This document shows, piece by piece, positions 19,391-32,312 of a stretch of DNA of 64,000 nt. The stretch is from positions 248,001-312,000 of the forward strand of contig CAXSBC010000004.1 of the NCBI GenBank assembly GCA_964236105.1, given 5' to 3'. The notes under the pieces were generated by a model. The model saw only the letters and a list, made by a program, of their open reading frames with translations. It did no database searches and was not told the origin of the DNA. Each line of letters begins with the position of its first letter. The stretch's first letter is position 1. Position numbers and translations under genes: made by a program. Source of the DNA: Lichenicola sp964236105 (GTDB lineage Bacteria; Pseudomonadota; Alphaproteobacteria; Acetobacterales; Acetobacteraceae).

Positions 19391-19591
19391 CGGAATCCCC
19401 TTGCAGCATCCGCGTGCAGCCGACAGTTCGGCCCGTTTCGGTCCGGACGCCAGGATGCGCCTGGGGTTCCCGAGCATCGCGCGACCGTGCCGGATCGGTG
19501 ATACGCCCGGCGGCCTTCCCGGCGGGGTGCACGACCGGCCGTCCGACCCGCTTCGATCTCGCCGACCCATTCGACTGGGGGGATACAAGCC

Positions 19592-20383
19592 ATGAATGTC
19601 TACAAGGTGAGAGCAGACCTGGCTCATGGCACGCTCACCTATGCTCGCACCGCCAGGCAATATTCCAACGAGGAGAAGCAACTAGCCGAGTGGGGCAGGC
19701 AATATTCCGAGTGGGCACGGCTTTGCGAGACGACCGGCTGGGTTCCGCCCCGCCTGGAAAGCCCCCGCGGCGGCAACAGGGCGAAGACCCTGCCGCTCGA
19801 CTGCATCGCAGCAGCCTTGGGTTCCGGCAGGGACATGCTTCTGGATGAGCACGCACGTGAGGCGCTGGCTCCGCTGCTGCTGCCGCTGGGCGAGTACCTG
19901 CCGGTCGAGGTGGACGGGCTGGACTAACAGATTTTCAGCTGCACGACCTGTGTCGACGTCGCCGATCACGACGGCATCGAGGGCAAGCGCTCGACATACT
20001 TCCTTGAGCCCCCCGATTGCTGGGAGGACATCACCCGGTGGTGCTTCCACCCCGAGCGGGTGGCGACCGCGCCGGCCGTGTTCACCGTGCCGCAGGACTG
20101 GCAGATTCGGATGTGCACGGACGTGCTGCGGCAGGCGGTGGAGGCGCACGACCTGCTCGGCTTCCGGTTCGACCTGCTGTGGTCGCCGGAGACTGGCGGG
20201 GTGGAGATCAACACCTCGATCGCTTAGTTCTTCGGCGAGTCCGGCCGACAGATCAACATCGCGGCCAAGGAGCGGCGCAAGGCCATGCTGGCACGACTGG
20301 CAGCCCGTCGGACGCCCGGGACCGCAACGGTCGGACCCCCAGGGACGATACCGGGCCCTGACCGGCCGGCGAAAGAGACCTAG
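19592..20383 (+). pseudogene. Immunity-protein-like gene (Imm11/Imm43 style) broken by two in-frame stops
   Basis: A single reading frame begins with ATG at 19592 and reads MNVYKVRADLAHGTLTYART. It meets TAA at 19925-19927, continues as convincing protein (CTTCVDVADHDGIEG, then DITRWCFHPERVA, FTVPQDWQIRMCTDVLRQ, LGFRFDLLW), meets TAG at 20225-20227, continues again (GESGRQINIAAKERRKAM) and ends at TAG 20381-20383. The middle part has the strand-helix order seen in Imm11/Imm43-type immunity proteins against polymorphic toxins: acidic substitution near VD, an iFxV strand, then a helix ending LxGFRF. The frame is kept without frameshifts, so decay is recent, or the first segment alone (111 aa) is expressed. 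No toxin gene is nearby. Family match is by pattern only. Confidence 0.65.
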
Positions 20384-20539
20384 CTTCTGCCCGTCTTTGT
20401 CGGAGAAACGCCTGGCTCCGACGCAGGCCTCTACCAAACCGGCCCATGAAACCGCTGCTGGCAGTCATCCCGCTGCGAGCGCCTCGTCGTTCCGCGCACC
20501 GATCGGCTCGGGGGTCTGCTGCTGCAACGGGCCGTCGCG

Positions 20540-21049
20540 TCATGGCGGCGCGGCGCTGGCGCCTCTCACCGGCGGCGGCGGCGGCGACAGCAGGTTTGTC
20601 GCCAGCGCGGTGATCAGCCCGAACGCGGCGTGAATGCCGATGCGCTGCGCGACGGTGGCCACCCCTTCCTGCCGCGGCGTCGGCGTCAGGCCGAGGGACG
20701 GTCCGAGCAGACCCCACAGCAGCGGGTAGAACGCAGCCCCGAACAGCAGGCCGCCGCCGGCGCCGCGCAGGCCGGGCAGCGACCGGACGGCCGGGTAGGC
20801 GGCTCCCATGACGGCGGACAGCACGAGATGTCCGCCATGCGACATCGCCTGCTCCTCCAGCGCGGGTCTGGCCGGGTTGTAGCGGTAGGGCGAGCCGAGC
20901 TTCTCGGCGGCCCCGCGGCCGAGCCGGACGATGTCGGAGGGCTGCCCGGTGACGCGCTCCTGGGTCAGGAACAGCGCACTCAGCAACAGGCCAGCCACCA
21001 CGCCGCCGGACGCGCCGGCGCCGATCTCCCTGCCCCTGAACGCCATCAT
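20540..21049 (-). CDS. Uncharacterised membrane protein (DUF1440/YagU-like)
   Basis: A 169-residue protein with three or four hydrophobic segments: SGGVVAGLLLSALFL at the N-terminus, GGHLVLSAVMGAAYPAV in the middle, GGGLLFGAAFYPLLWGLLGPSLG, and FGLITALATNLL near the end. It finishes with a Pro-rich tail. The pattern resembles small inner-membrane proteins of the DUF1440/YagU group. Function is unknown. Start is ATG at 21047-21049; a second ATG follows immediately. It shares direction with the ankyrin and trehalose genes but is separated from the ankyrin gene by about 70 bp. Confidence 0.6.
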   Translation of the reverse strand: MMAFRGREIGAGASGGVVAGLLLSALFLTQERVTGQPSDIVRLGRGAAEKLGSPYRYNPARPALEEQAMSHGGHLVLSAVMGAAYPAVRSLPGLRGAGGGLLFGAAFYPLLWGLLGPSLGLTPTPRQEGVATVAQRIGIHAAFGLITALATNLLSPPPPPVRGASAAPP

Positions 21050-21122
21050 CCATCTCCCCCGGATTGCAGGGAATACGGCGTCAGGCCGCCACTGTTCCCG
21101 CAGGGCCCGGCGGCGCGCGGGA

Positions 21123-21659
21123 TCAGCGGGCGGCGCTCATCCGTTCGACCAGGGTGCGGTTGCCCTGCCGCTCGGCGAGCACCGTGGCGCTGGCGCCCTC
21201 GCCGTCGCGATGATGCGGGTCGGCGCCGCGCTCCAGCAGGAAGGCCGCCATCGCCTCCCGGCCGAACATGACCGCGAACATCAGCGGCGTGCGCCCGACA
21301 TGATTGGGCGCGTCGATGTCGGCGCCCGCCTCCAGCAGGCGCCGCGCGAGCGCGATGTCGCCCTTGAAGGCGACGCCGCACAGCGCCGTGCTGCCCTTGG
21401 CGTCGGGCAGGTTCGGATCGGCGCCGCGACGCAGCAGCAGGCCGGTGGCCGCGTCGTGGCCGTTATAGGAGGCGAGAATCAGCGGCGTGTAGCCGGACCC
21501 GTTCGAGCCGTTGGGATCGGCGCCGGCATCGAGGAACTGCTCGAGCAGGTCGGTCTGGCCCGTGCGGGCGGCATTGAAATACAGCGCCTCCACCTGCTCG
21601 TGGGTGAAGCCGGGCGGCGGCGGTGGGCTCTCGCGGGCGACGCTGTCCGGATCGGCCAT
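21123..21659 (-). CDS. Ankyrin repeat protein
   Basis: A 178-residue cytoplasmic protein (no signal peptide) made of about four ankyrin repeats. Each carries the G-TPL helix start and a terminal GADPN/GADID turn: AGADPNGSNGSGYTPLILAS, RGADPNLPDAKGSTALCGVA, AGADIDAPNHVGRTPLMFAV and RGADPHHRDGEGASATVLA. Ankyrin repeats mediate protein-protein contact; the partner is unknown. Start ATG at 21657-21659 is chosen because residues further upstream in frame derive from the antisense of the 100-bp spacer before treY. It lies just downstream of the trehalose operon on the same strand and could be its last gene. Confidence 0.85.
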   Translation of the reverse strand: MADPDSVARESPPPPPGFTHEQVEALYFNAARTGQTDLLEQFLDAGADPNGSNGSGYTPLILASYNGHDAATGLLLRRGADPNLPDAKGSTALCGVAFKGDIALARRLLEAGADIDAPNHVGRTPLMFAVMFGREAMAAFLLERGADPHHRDGEGASATVLAERQGNRTLVERMSAAR

Positions 21660-21756
21660 CGACCTGCTCCTTGTCCGGGTCCTGCGGGACCGAGGATAGG
21701 CCGGGCGCCCGCCGCTGTCATCCGCCAGCGGCAGGCGCCCGGTGCAGGACCGCGCG

Positions 21757-26263
<4,507 letters not shown>

Positions 26264-26267
<4 letters not shown>

Positions 26268-28402
26268 GGCGTCTCACCCGGCACGAGCTCGAACAGCAGG
26301 AAGGACCGGCCGGTCACGCCGTAGATCTGCTCGCCCGCGAAGTGCTGGTCCTCCTTCTCCTCTTCCTCCTCGGAGATGTTGGTGTCGATGATCAGCTTCC
26401 AGTGCTGCTCGGACGCCGGCGGCATCTTGAAGCCCACGAGGTCGTGCCAGGCGTTGAACACCATCAGCAGCGTGGCGTCGGCACCGCGCCGGCGTATGCC
26501 GCTCGGCTGGGCGCGGCCGTCGAGCATGAGGCCGAAGCACTGGGCGCCGGCCCAGTCGTCCATTCCCATCTCGCCGCCGCCGGCATTGACCCAGGTGAGC
26601 TCCTTGAGGTCGAGCTCCTCGTTGTAGCCTGCGGTGAGGAACCGGTTGCGGCGCAGGATCGGGAAGCGGCGGCGGAGTGCCGTCAGCCGGGACACGAAGC
26701 GGATCAGGCTCTGGCCCTTCTCCTCGATCTCCCAGTTCACCCAGGAGATGTCGCTGTCCTGGCAATAGGCGTTGTTGTTGCCGTCCTGGGTGCGTCCGAA
26801 CTCGTCGCCGGCCAGCAGCATCGGCGTGCCCTGGCTCAGCAGCAGCGTCGACAGCAAGTTGCGGATCTGCCGGGCGCGCACCCGCTGGATGTCGGGATCG
26901 TCGCTCGGTCCCTCGACGCCGTAGTTGAAGGAGCGGTTGTCGGACGAGCCGTCCTTGTTGTCCTCGCCGTTGGCCTCGTTGTGCTTCTCGTTGTACGTGA
27001 CGCAGTCGTTGAGCGTGAAGCCGTCATGGGCGGTGATGAAGTTGACGCAGGCCCACGGCTTGCGGCCCTGGCTGTCGAACTCCTTGGGGCTGCCGAGCAG
27101 GCGTGCTGCGATCTTGGCGGCGTTCAGGTCGCCTTTCCAGAACTCGCGCATCTCGTCGCGGAACTTGTCGTTCCATTCCGCCCAGCCGGGCGGGAACTCG
27201 CCGACCTGGTAGCCGCCCGGTCCGCAGTCCCAAGGCTCGGCGATCAGCTTGACCGTGCCCAGCACCGGGTCCTGGGAGCAGGCCTTGAGGAAGCCGGACT
27301 GGTTGTCGAAGCCGTTCGGCTCGCGCGCCAGGATGGTGCCGAGATCGAAACGGAAGCCGTCGACATGGCACTGGGTGGCCCAGTAGCGCAGGCTGTCGGT
27401 CACCATCTGGATCACGCGCGGATGGCTCAGATTGACCGTGTTGCCGGTGCCGGTGTCGTTTACGTAGTAGCGCGGCGCGCCGGGCATCAGGCGGTAGTAG
27501 GAGGCGTTGTCGATGCCCTTGAACGACAGGGTCGGGCCCTGCTCATTGCCCTCGGCGGTGTGGTTGTACACCACGTCCAGGATCACCTCGAGGTCGGCCT
27601 CGTGGATGGCGGCGACCATCTCCTTGAACTCGCGCAGCGACTGCTCGCTTTCCGAGGCGTAGCGCGTGTTGGGGGCGAAGAAGCCGATGGAGTTGTAGCC
27701 CCAGTAGTTGGTCAGGCCCTTTTCCAGCAGGTTGCTGTCGAGGATGAAGCTGTGCAGCGGCAGGAACTCGACCGAGGTCACGCCGAGCGACTTGATGTAG
27801 TCGAGCACCTCGGGAACCATCATGCCCTTGTAGGTTCCGCGGTGCGCCTCCGGCACCTTGGGATGCTTCTTCGTATAGCCCCGGACATGGGTCTCGTACA
27901 GGACGGTCCGGTCCCAGGCGATCGGGTTGCGCTGGGGGCTGCCGATCCATTCGAAGTTCGGGTCGATCACCACGCTCTTGGGCATGAAGGGCGCGCTGTC
28001 GCGCTCGTCGAAGCTGAGATCGACGTCGGGATGGCCGATCGTATAGCCGAACAGCGCGTGGTCCCAGATCAGCTCGCCGTTATGGGCGGGCGCATAGGGA
28101 TCGAGCAGCAGCTTGTTCGGGTTGAAGCGATGGCCGGCATCGGGCTCATACGGCCCGTGCACGCGGAAGCCGTAGATCTGGCCGGGGCCGAGATCGGGGA
28201 CCCAGCCGTGGAAGATCTGGTCAGTGTATTCGGGCAGGGTGATGCGCTCGAGCTCGGTGCTGCCGTTCTGGTCGAACAGGCAGACCTCGACCTTCTTTGC
28301 ATTGGCGGAGAACAGGGCGAAGTTGACGCCCTTGCCGTCCCAGGTGGCGCCGCGCGGATAGGGAAGCCCCTCGCGGAGGCGGTTCTTCACGGTGCTGGCC
28401 AC
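26264..28402 (-). CDS. glgX: Glycogen debranching enzyme GlgX (isoamylase type)
   Basis: GlgX hydrolyses alpha-1,6 branches of glycogen and supplies linear chains for TreY/TreZ. The 712-residue product has the N-terminal carbohydrate-binding module (GATWDGKGVNFALFSANAKKVEVCLFD in parts) and the GH13 barrel with nucleophile Asp in VDGFRFDLGTIL, acid/base Glu in LIAEPWDCGPGGYQVG and FITAHDGFTLNDCV. It starts with GTG at 28400-28402 behind AAGGA. It is the first gene of the glgX-treZ-treY operon; the promoter should lie in the short gap before the lactamase-fold gene or further upstream. No glycogen synthase or branching enzyme is in the window. Confidence 0.95.
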
Positions 28403-28448
28403 TGACTATCCTTCGGCAGAAAATGTCGCGGAAAGAACAGTCGGAGCA

Positions 28449-29483
28449 TCAACCGGTTCCGCCGCCGGCCGACGATGCGGCGGCCGGGAACGCCCGCGTC
28501 TCCCCGAAGCCCAGCGTCACGAAGCTGTCCCGGTGCAGGCCGGCCCGGGCGACCGCGGCGGCGAGACGGGCCTCCGGCTCGTCGATCGGCTCGTCGGTGA
28601 GCTGGAAGGTGGCGAAATGCATGCCGACCGAGCGGCGGGCGCCCAGCGCCTGATGGGCGGCGACGGCCTCCTCGGGGTCCATGTGCACCGCCGCCATCAG
28701 CGACCTCGGATCATAGGCGCCGACCGGCAGCAAGGCGAGATCGGGCCGGCCGAGGCGGTCGGCGATCGCGCGCCAGTGCGGGCCGGCACCGGAGTCGCCC
28801 GCGAACAGGATGCGTTGCCCCGCTTGCGCGATCATGAAGCCCGACCACAGCGCCTGGTTGCCGTCGAAGGGCGTGCGCGCGGAGAAGTGCCGCGCCGGGG
28901 TCGCGGTGATCACGGTCCCGCCGATGCGGTGCGCCTGCCACCAGTCCAGCTCGGTGACCATCCCGGCTCCGGCCTCGGCCCCGGCCTCGGCAAGGTGGCG
29001 GCGGTTGCCGAGCGGGGTGACGAAGGCCGGGTTGTCGCGCGCCACGACTGCCCGCAGGCTGGGCAGGTCCAGATGGTCGTAATGGTTGTGGGAGATCAGC
29101 ACCAGGTCGATCGGCGGCAGCTCGTCGAGCCGCCGTCCGGGCGGCCGGGCACGCTTCGGCCCGGCCCAGGCGACCGGCGAGCAGCGCTCGCTGAAGATCG
29201 GATCGGTCAGGATGGTCAGGGGACCCATACGCAGCAGGAACGTGGCGTGGCCGATGAAGGTCAGGGCCGCGCCGGCCGGCGGCGGAGCAGCCGTCGGGCT
29301 GCCGGCCGGCGCCGGGTCGGCGATGCGGTCGGGCCAGCGCGAGCGGGTGCCGCCGAGGCGCCAGCGCAGGATCGGCAGCAGGCTGCGGCCGGGGGGCCGG
29401 CCGGCGGGCGCGTCATGGAGGACCGGATTGTGGAACCGGTCGCCGTCGCAGTGGTCGGAGACCGGGCGCCGCGGCGCGGTCAC
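28449..29483 (-). CDS. MBL-fold metallohydrolase (NAPE-PLD/UlaG-like)
   Basis: A 344-residue metallo-beta-lactamase-fold hydrolase. It begins SDHCDGDRFHNPV, the N-terminal signature of the branch related to N-acyl-phosphatidylethanolamine phospholipase D. It has TFIGHATFLLRMGPLTILTDPIFSERCSP and the metal-binding motif ISHNHYDHLD. Further metal ligands lie in ATPARHFSARTPFDGN, LFAGDSG and VGMHFATF. The substrate in bacteria is usually unknown. The GTG at 29481-29483 overlaps the stop of the NADH dehydrogenase gene (GTGA), so translation is coupled, which suggests a membrane-lipid or respiratory context. The frame is also open upstream, but that is antisense-like to the ndh reading frame. Confidence 0.85.
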   Translation of the reverse strand: MTAPRRPVSDHCDGDRFHNPVLHDAPAGRPPGRSLLPILRWRLGGTRSRWPDRIADPAPAGSPTAAPPPAGAALTFIGHATFLLRMGPLTILTDPIFSERCSPVAWAGPKRARPPGRRLDELPPIDLVLISHNHYDHLDLPSLRAVVARDNPAFVTPLGNRRHLAEAGAEAGAGMVTELDWWQAHRIGGTVITATPARHFSARTPFDGNQALWSGFMIAQAGQRILFAGDSGAGPHWRAIADRLGRPDLALLPVGAYDPRSLMAAVHMDPEEAVAAHQALGARRSVGMHFATFQLTDEPIDEPEARLAAAVARAGLHRDSFVTLGFGETRAFPAAASSAGGGTG

Positions 29484-30802
29484 GGCGGCGATCGGATCGG
29501 CTGGCTGATCACGCGCGCGCCGCGGCCATAGGTCAGCCAGGACCAGACCCAGTTCACATAGACCACGATCCGGTTGCGGGCACTGACCAGCAGCAGCAGG
29601 TGGATGGCGCTCCAGGCCAGCCAGGCGAGCCTGCCGGTCAGGCGGACGCGGCCGAACTGCGCCACCGCCGAGGAGCGGCCGATGACCGCGAGCGTGCCCC
29701 AGTCGGTGTAGTGGAACGGCCGGGACGCGGCGGACGCGCGGCCGGCTAGGCGGGCGGCGATCAGGCGGCCGACATAGGCGCCCTGCTGCTTGGCGACCGA
29801 GCCCAGGCCCGGCAGCGGCTTGCCGTCCGGACCCTGCAGGGTGGCGGCATCGCCGATGACGAAGATCTCCGGATGGCCGGGCAGGCTGCAGTCGGGCTCG
29901 ACCGCCACCAGGCCGCGCTTGGCGGGTGCCACGCCGAGCCAGGCGGCGACCGGCGTGGCCTCGGTGCCTGCTGCCCAGAACACGCAATCCGCGTCGATCC
30001 GCTCCGAGCCGGCCACGACCCCGCGCTCGTCGAGGCTGCGGACCGCGGCGCCGAGCCGAAGCTCGACGCCCAGCGTCTGCAGGCGGCGGGCGGCGTAGTC
30101 GGACAGGGAATTGGGGAAGCCCGCCAGCACCTGATGGCCGGCGTCGCAGAGCACGATCCGCGCCTCGGACGGGTGGATGTGGCGGAAGTCGCGCGCCAGC
30201 GTGTGATGGGCGAGTTCGGCGATCGCGCCGGCCATCTCGACCCCGGTCGGGCCGGCGCCGATGATCACGAAGGTCAGCAGCCGCCTGGTCTCGACCGGAT
30301 CGGCGCAGGTTTCGGCCTGCTCGAACGCCTTGAGCAGCCGGTTGCGGAGCGACAGCGCGTCGGACACGCTCTTCAGGGCCGGGGCGCGCTGCATCCAGTC
30401 GGCATGGCCGAACCAGGAATACACCGATCCAGTCGCCAGGATGAGGGTGTCGTAGGGCACCGGCGCCAGGCCTGCGAGCAGCAGGCGACGCTGCTCCCGG
30501 TCGATGCCGGTCACCTCGGCCATCAGGATCTCGACCGCGGTGCGTCCGCGGAAGATCGAGCGGATCGGCACCGCGATGTCGTTGTCGCTCAGCGCCGCGG
30601 TCGCGACCTGGTAGAGCAGCGGCTGGAACAGCGTGTGGTTGGTGCGGTCGATCAGGATGACCTGGATGCCGCCGGTACTGGTCAGCGCCTGGGCGGTGGC
30701 AAGGCCGCCAAAGCCGCCGCCGACGATAACAACCCGGTGAGGCCGATCGGCTGCAGGAGCGGTTGCCCGCGGGTCCGACGAGGTTCCGGCGACTGTCTGC
30801 AT
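29480..30802 (-). CDS. ndh: Type II NADH:quinone oxidoreductase (NDH-2)
   Basis: This is a single-subunit, non-proton-pumping NADH dehydrogenase that passes electrons to quinone at the inner membrane face. The 440-residue protein has the FAD-binding motif VVIVGGGFGGLATAQAL, the quinone/flavin segment TNHTLFQPLLYQVATAALS, ATGSVYSWFGH, the NAD-binding motif FVIIGAGPTGVEMAG and the second FAD motif EIFVIGDAA. The C-terminal amphipathic/hydrophobic end (WLAWSAIHLLLLVSARNRI) attaches it to the membrane. ATG at 30800-30802 follows AAGGACAG. It heads a two-gene operon with the lactamase-fold gene and diverges from the RND efflux operon. Confidence 0.92.
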   Translation of the reverse strand: MQTVAGTSSDPRATAPAADRPHRVVIVGGGFGGLATAQALTSTGGIQVILIDRTNHTLFQPLLYQVATAALSDNDIAVPIRSIFRGRTAVEILMAEVTGIDREQRRLLLAGLAPVPYDTLILATGSVYSWFGHADWMQRAPALKSVSDALSLRNRLLKAFEQAETCADPVETRRLLTFVIIGAGPTGVEMAGAIAELAHHTLARDFRHIHPSEARIVLCDAGHQVLAGFPNSLSDYAARRLQTLGVELRLGAAVRSLDERGVVAGSERIDADCVFWAAGTEATPVAAWLGVAPAKRGLVAVEPDCSLPGHPEIFVIGDAATLQGPDGKPLPGLGSVAKQQGAYVGRLIAARLAGRASAASRPFHYTDWGTLAVIGRSSAVAQFGRVRLTGRLAWLAWSAIHLLLLVSARNRIVVYVNWVWSWLTYGRGARVISQPIRSPP

Positions 30803-30928
30803 CGGCTTCTGTCCTTATCTTCTGCCGATGCCCGGTGGGCGGAGCCAGGGGCGGCTTCGACCACGCAGTCCCGGAACGTGCTGCGCCGAGGCGCGGTTGC
30901 ACAGGGCGTGCCTGAGCCTGTAATGCAG

Positions 30929-30942
30929 TGACCGACCGGTCA
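30929..30942. promoter_or_regulatory. TetR-type operator candidate in the ndh/efflux divergent region
   Basis: TGACCGACCGGTCA is a near-perfect palindrome (six of seven pairs) located 77 bp before the efflux start codon and 127 bp before the ndh start. Its ACCGACCGGT core is like operators of TetR-family repressors that control efflux pumps. No TetR gene is in the window. Confidence 0.45.
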
Positions 30943-31018
30943 GCGACCGCCGCAACGCTGCGTCGATGCCACCGGCACGTCGGTGCGGACCGGCCTGGCG
31001 AACGAAGGATTTTCCTGG

Positions 31019-32302
31019 ATGCAGCGCTTCCTGGCGCCGGCCCTGGCACTCATCGCCGTCGCGGCTGCGATCGACTGCCTTCCTCCGCACCGGCTGGCGA
31101 TGCGCGCCGAGGCCGCCCCGCCCGCGCAGCAGGGGCCGCTGACCGTCGGCGTGGCGCCGGTGCGACGTCGTCCGGTCACGGCCAGCACCGAATATATCGG
31201 CCGGATCCAGTCGATCGACCGCGTGGCGCTGATCGCGCGCGTGACCGCCTACCTGGACAAGCGCCTGTTCAAGGAAGGCTCGGAGGTGAAGAAGGGGGAC
31301 CTGCTCTACGTGCTGGAGCAGGGTCCGTTCCAGGCGCAGGTGCTGGCCCAGCAGGGCACGCTGGCCCAGGCGCAGGCCAACGTCGTCAACGCCCGGGTGA
31401 ACTTCCAGCGCCAGGCGGAGCTGCTGAAGACCCCGGCCGGCCAGAAGCAGGCCTACGACAACGCGCAGGAGACCGCGCAGAGCGGGGCGGCCAGCGTGCT
31501 GACGGCGCAGGGCAACCTGCAGAGCGCGCAGATCCAGCTCGGCTACACCGAGATCCGCGCGCCGGTCGATGGCCGGATCACCGCGACCTCGGTGAACGAG
31601 GGCAACGTGGTCAGCCCGAGCAGCGGCACGCTGGCGGTGATCGGCACCCAGGATCCGATGTATGTGCTGTTCTCGGTGGCGACCCGCGACGTGCTGGCGC
31701 TGCAGAAGAAGTATCAGGGCAGCAGCGGCGGCTTCGGCCAGGTGGCGATCAAGCTGACCCTGGGCGACGGCTCGCAGTACGACCATGACGGCAAGCTCGA
31801 CTACGTGGCGCCGACGGTCTCGACCGACACCGACACGATCACGCTGCGCGCCACCGTGGCCAATCCGACCCGCGGCTCCAGCGGGCCGTCCGGCCTCACC
31901 ACCCGCGAGCTGGTGGATGGCGAGTTCGTCACGGTGACGGTGCAGGACCCGCATCCGGTGGAGCAGCTGGTGGTCCCGCGCGCAGCCGTGCTGTCCGACC
32001 AGCAGGGCGACTACGTCTTCACCGTGGACGCGCAGCACAAGGCGCAGCGCCTGAACCTCAAGCTGGGCGAGACGATCGGCACCGACGCGGTCGTGCTGTC
32101 CGGCGCCACCGAGGGACAGGATATCATCGTCGACGGCATCCAGAAGGTGCATGACGGCGCCGTGGTGTCGCCTGCGGCGCCGCAGGCGGTGGTGGCGGAT
32201 CCGGAAGCGCCCGCACCCGCGTCGCAGGGCACGAAGAACTCGGCCGCGGCCGCCCAGGGCAGCCCGTCGCCCGCGGCCGGCGCCGCACCGGCCCAGCGCT
32301 AG
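31019..32302 (+). CDS. RND efflux periplasmic adaptor (MexE/AcrA type)
   Basis: A 427-residue membrane-fusion protein that links the RND pump to an outer-membrane channel. An N-terminal signal segment (FLAPALALIAVAAAID) is present without a clear lipobox. Then come the lipoyl/barrel-sandwich halves (GRIQSIDRVALIARVTAYLDK and LGYTEIRAPVDGRIT), a helical hairpin of Gln/Ala-rich heptads (AQVLAQQGTLAQAQANVVNAR), and the beta-barrel and membrane-proximal domains. The last 50 residues are Ala/Pro-rich and disordered. ATG at 31019 has AAGGA upstream; a GTG at 30983 is an alternative. The permease follows 10 bp later. No outer-membrane channel gene is adjacent, so one must be borrowed. Confidence 0.92.
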   Translation: MQRFLAPALALIAVAAAIDCLPPHRLAMRAEAAPPAQQGPLTVGVAPVRRRPVTASTEYIGRIQSIDRVALIARVTAYLDKRLFKEGSEVKKGDLLYVLEQGPFQAQVLAQQGTLAQAQANVVNARVNFQRQAELLKTPAGQKQAYDNAQETAQSGAASVLTAQGNLQSAQIQLGYTEIRAPVDGRITATSVNEGNVVSPSSGTLAVIGTQDPMYVLFSVATRDVLALQKKYQGSSGGFGQVAIKLTLGDGSQYDHDGKLDYVAPTVSTDTDTITLRATVANPTRGSSGPSGLTTRELVDGEFVTVTVQDPHPVEQLVVPRAAVLSDQQGDYVFTVDAQHKAQRLNLKLGETIGTDAVVLSGATEGQDIIVDGIQKVHDGAVVSPAAPQAVVADPEAPAPASQGTKNSAAAAQGSPSPAAGAAPAQR

Positions 32303-32312
32303 GACCAGGGCC

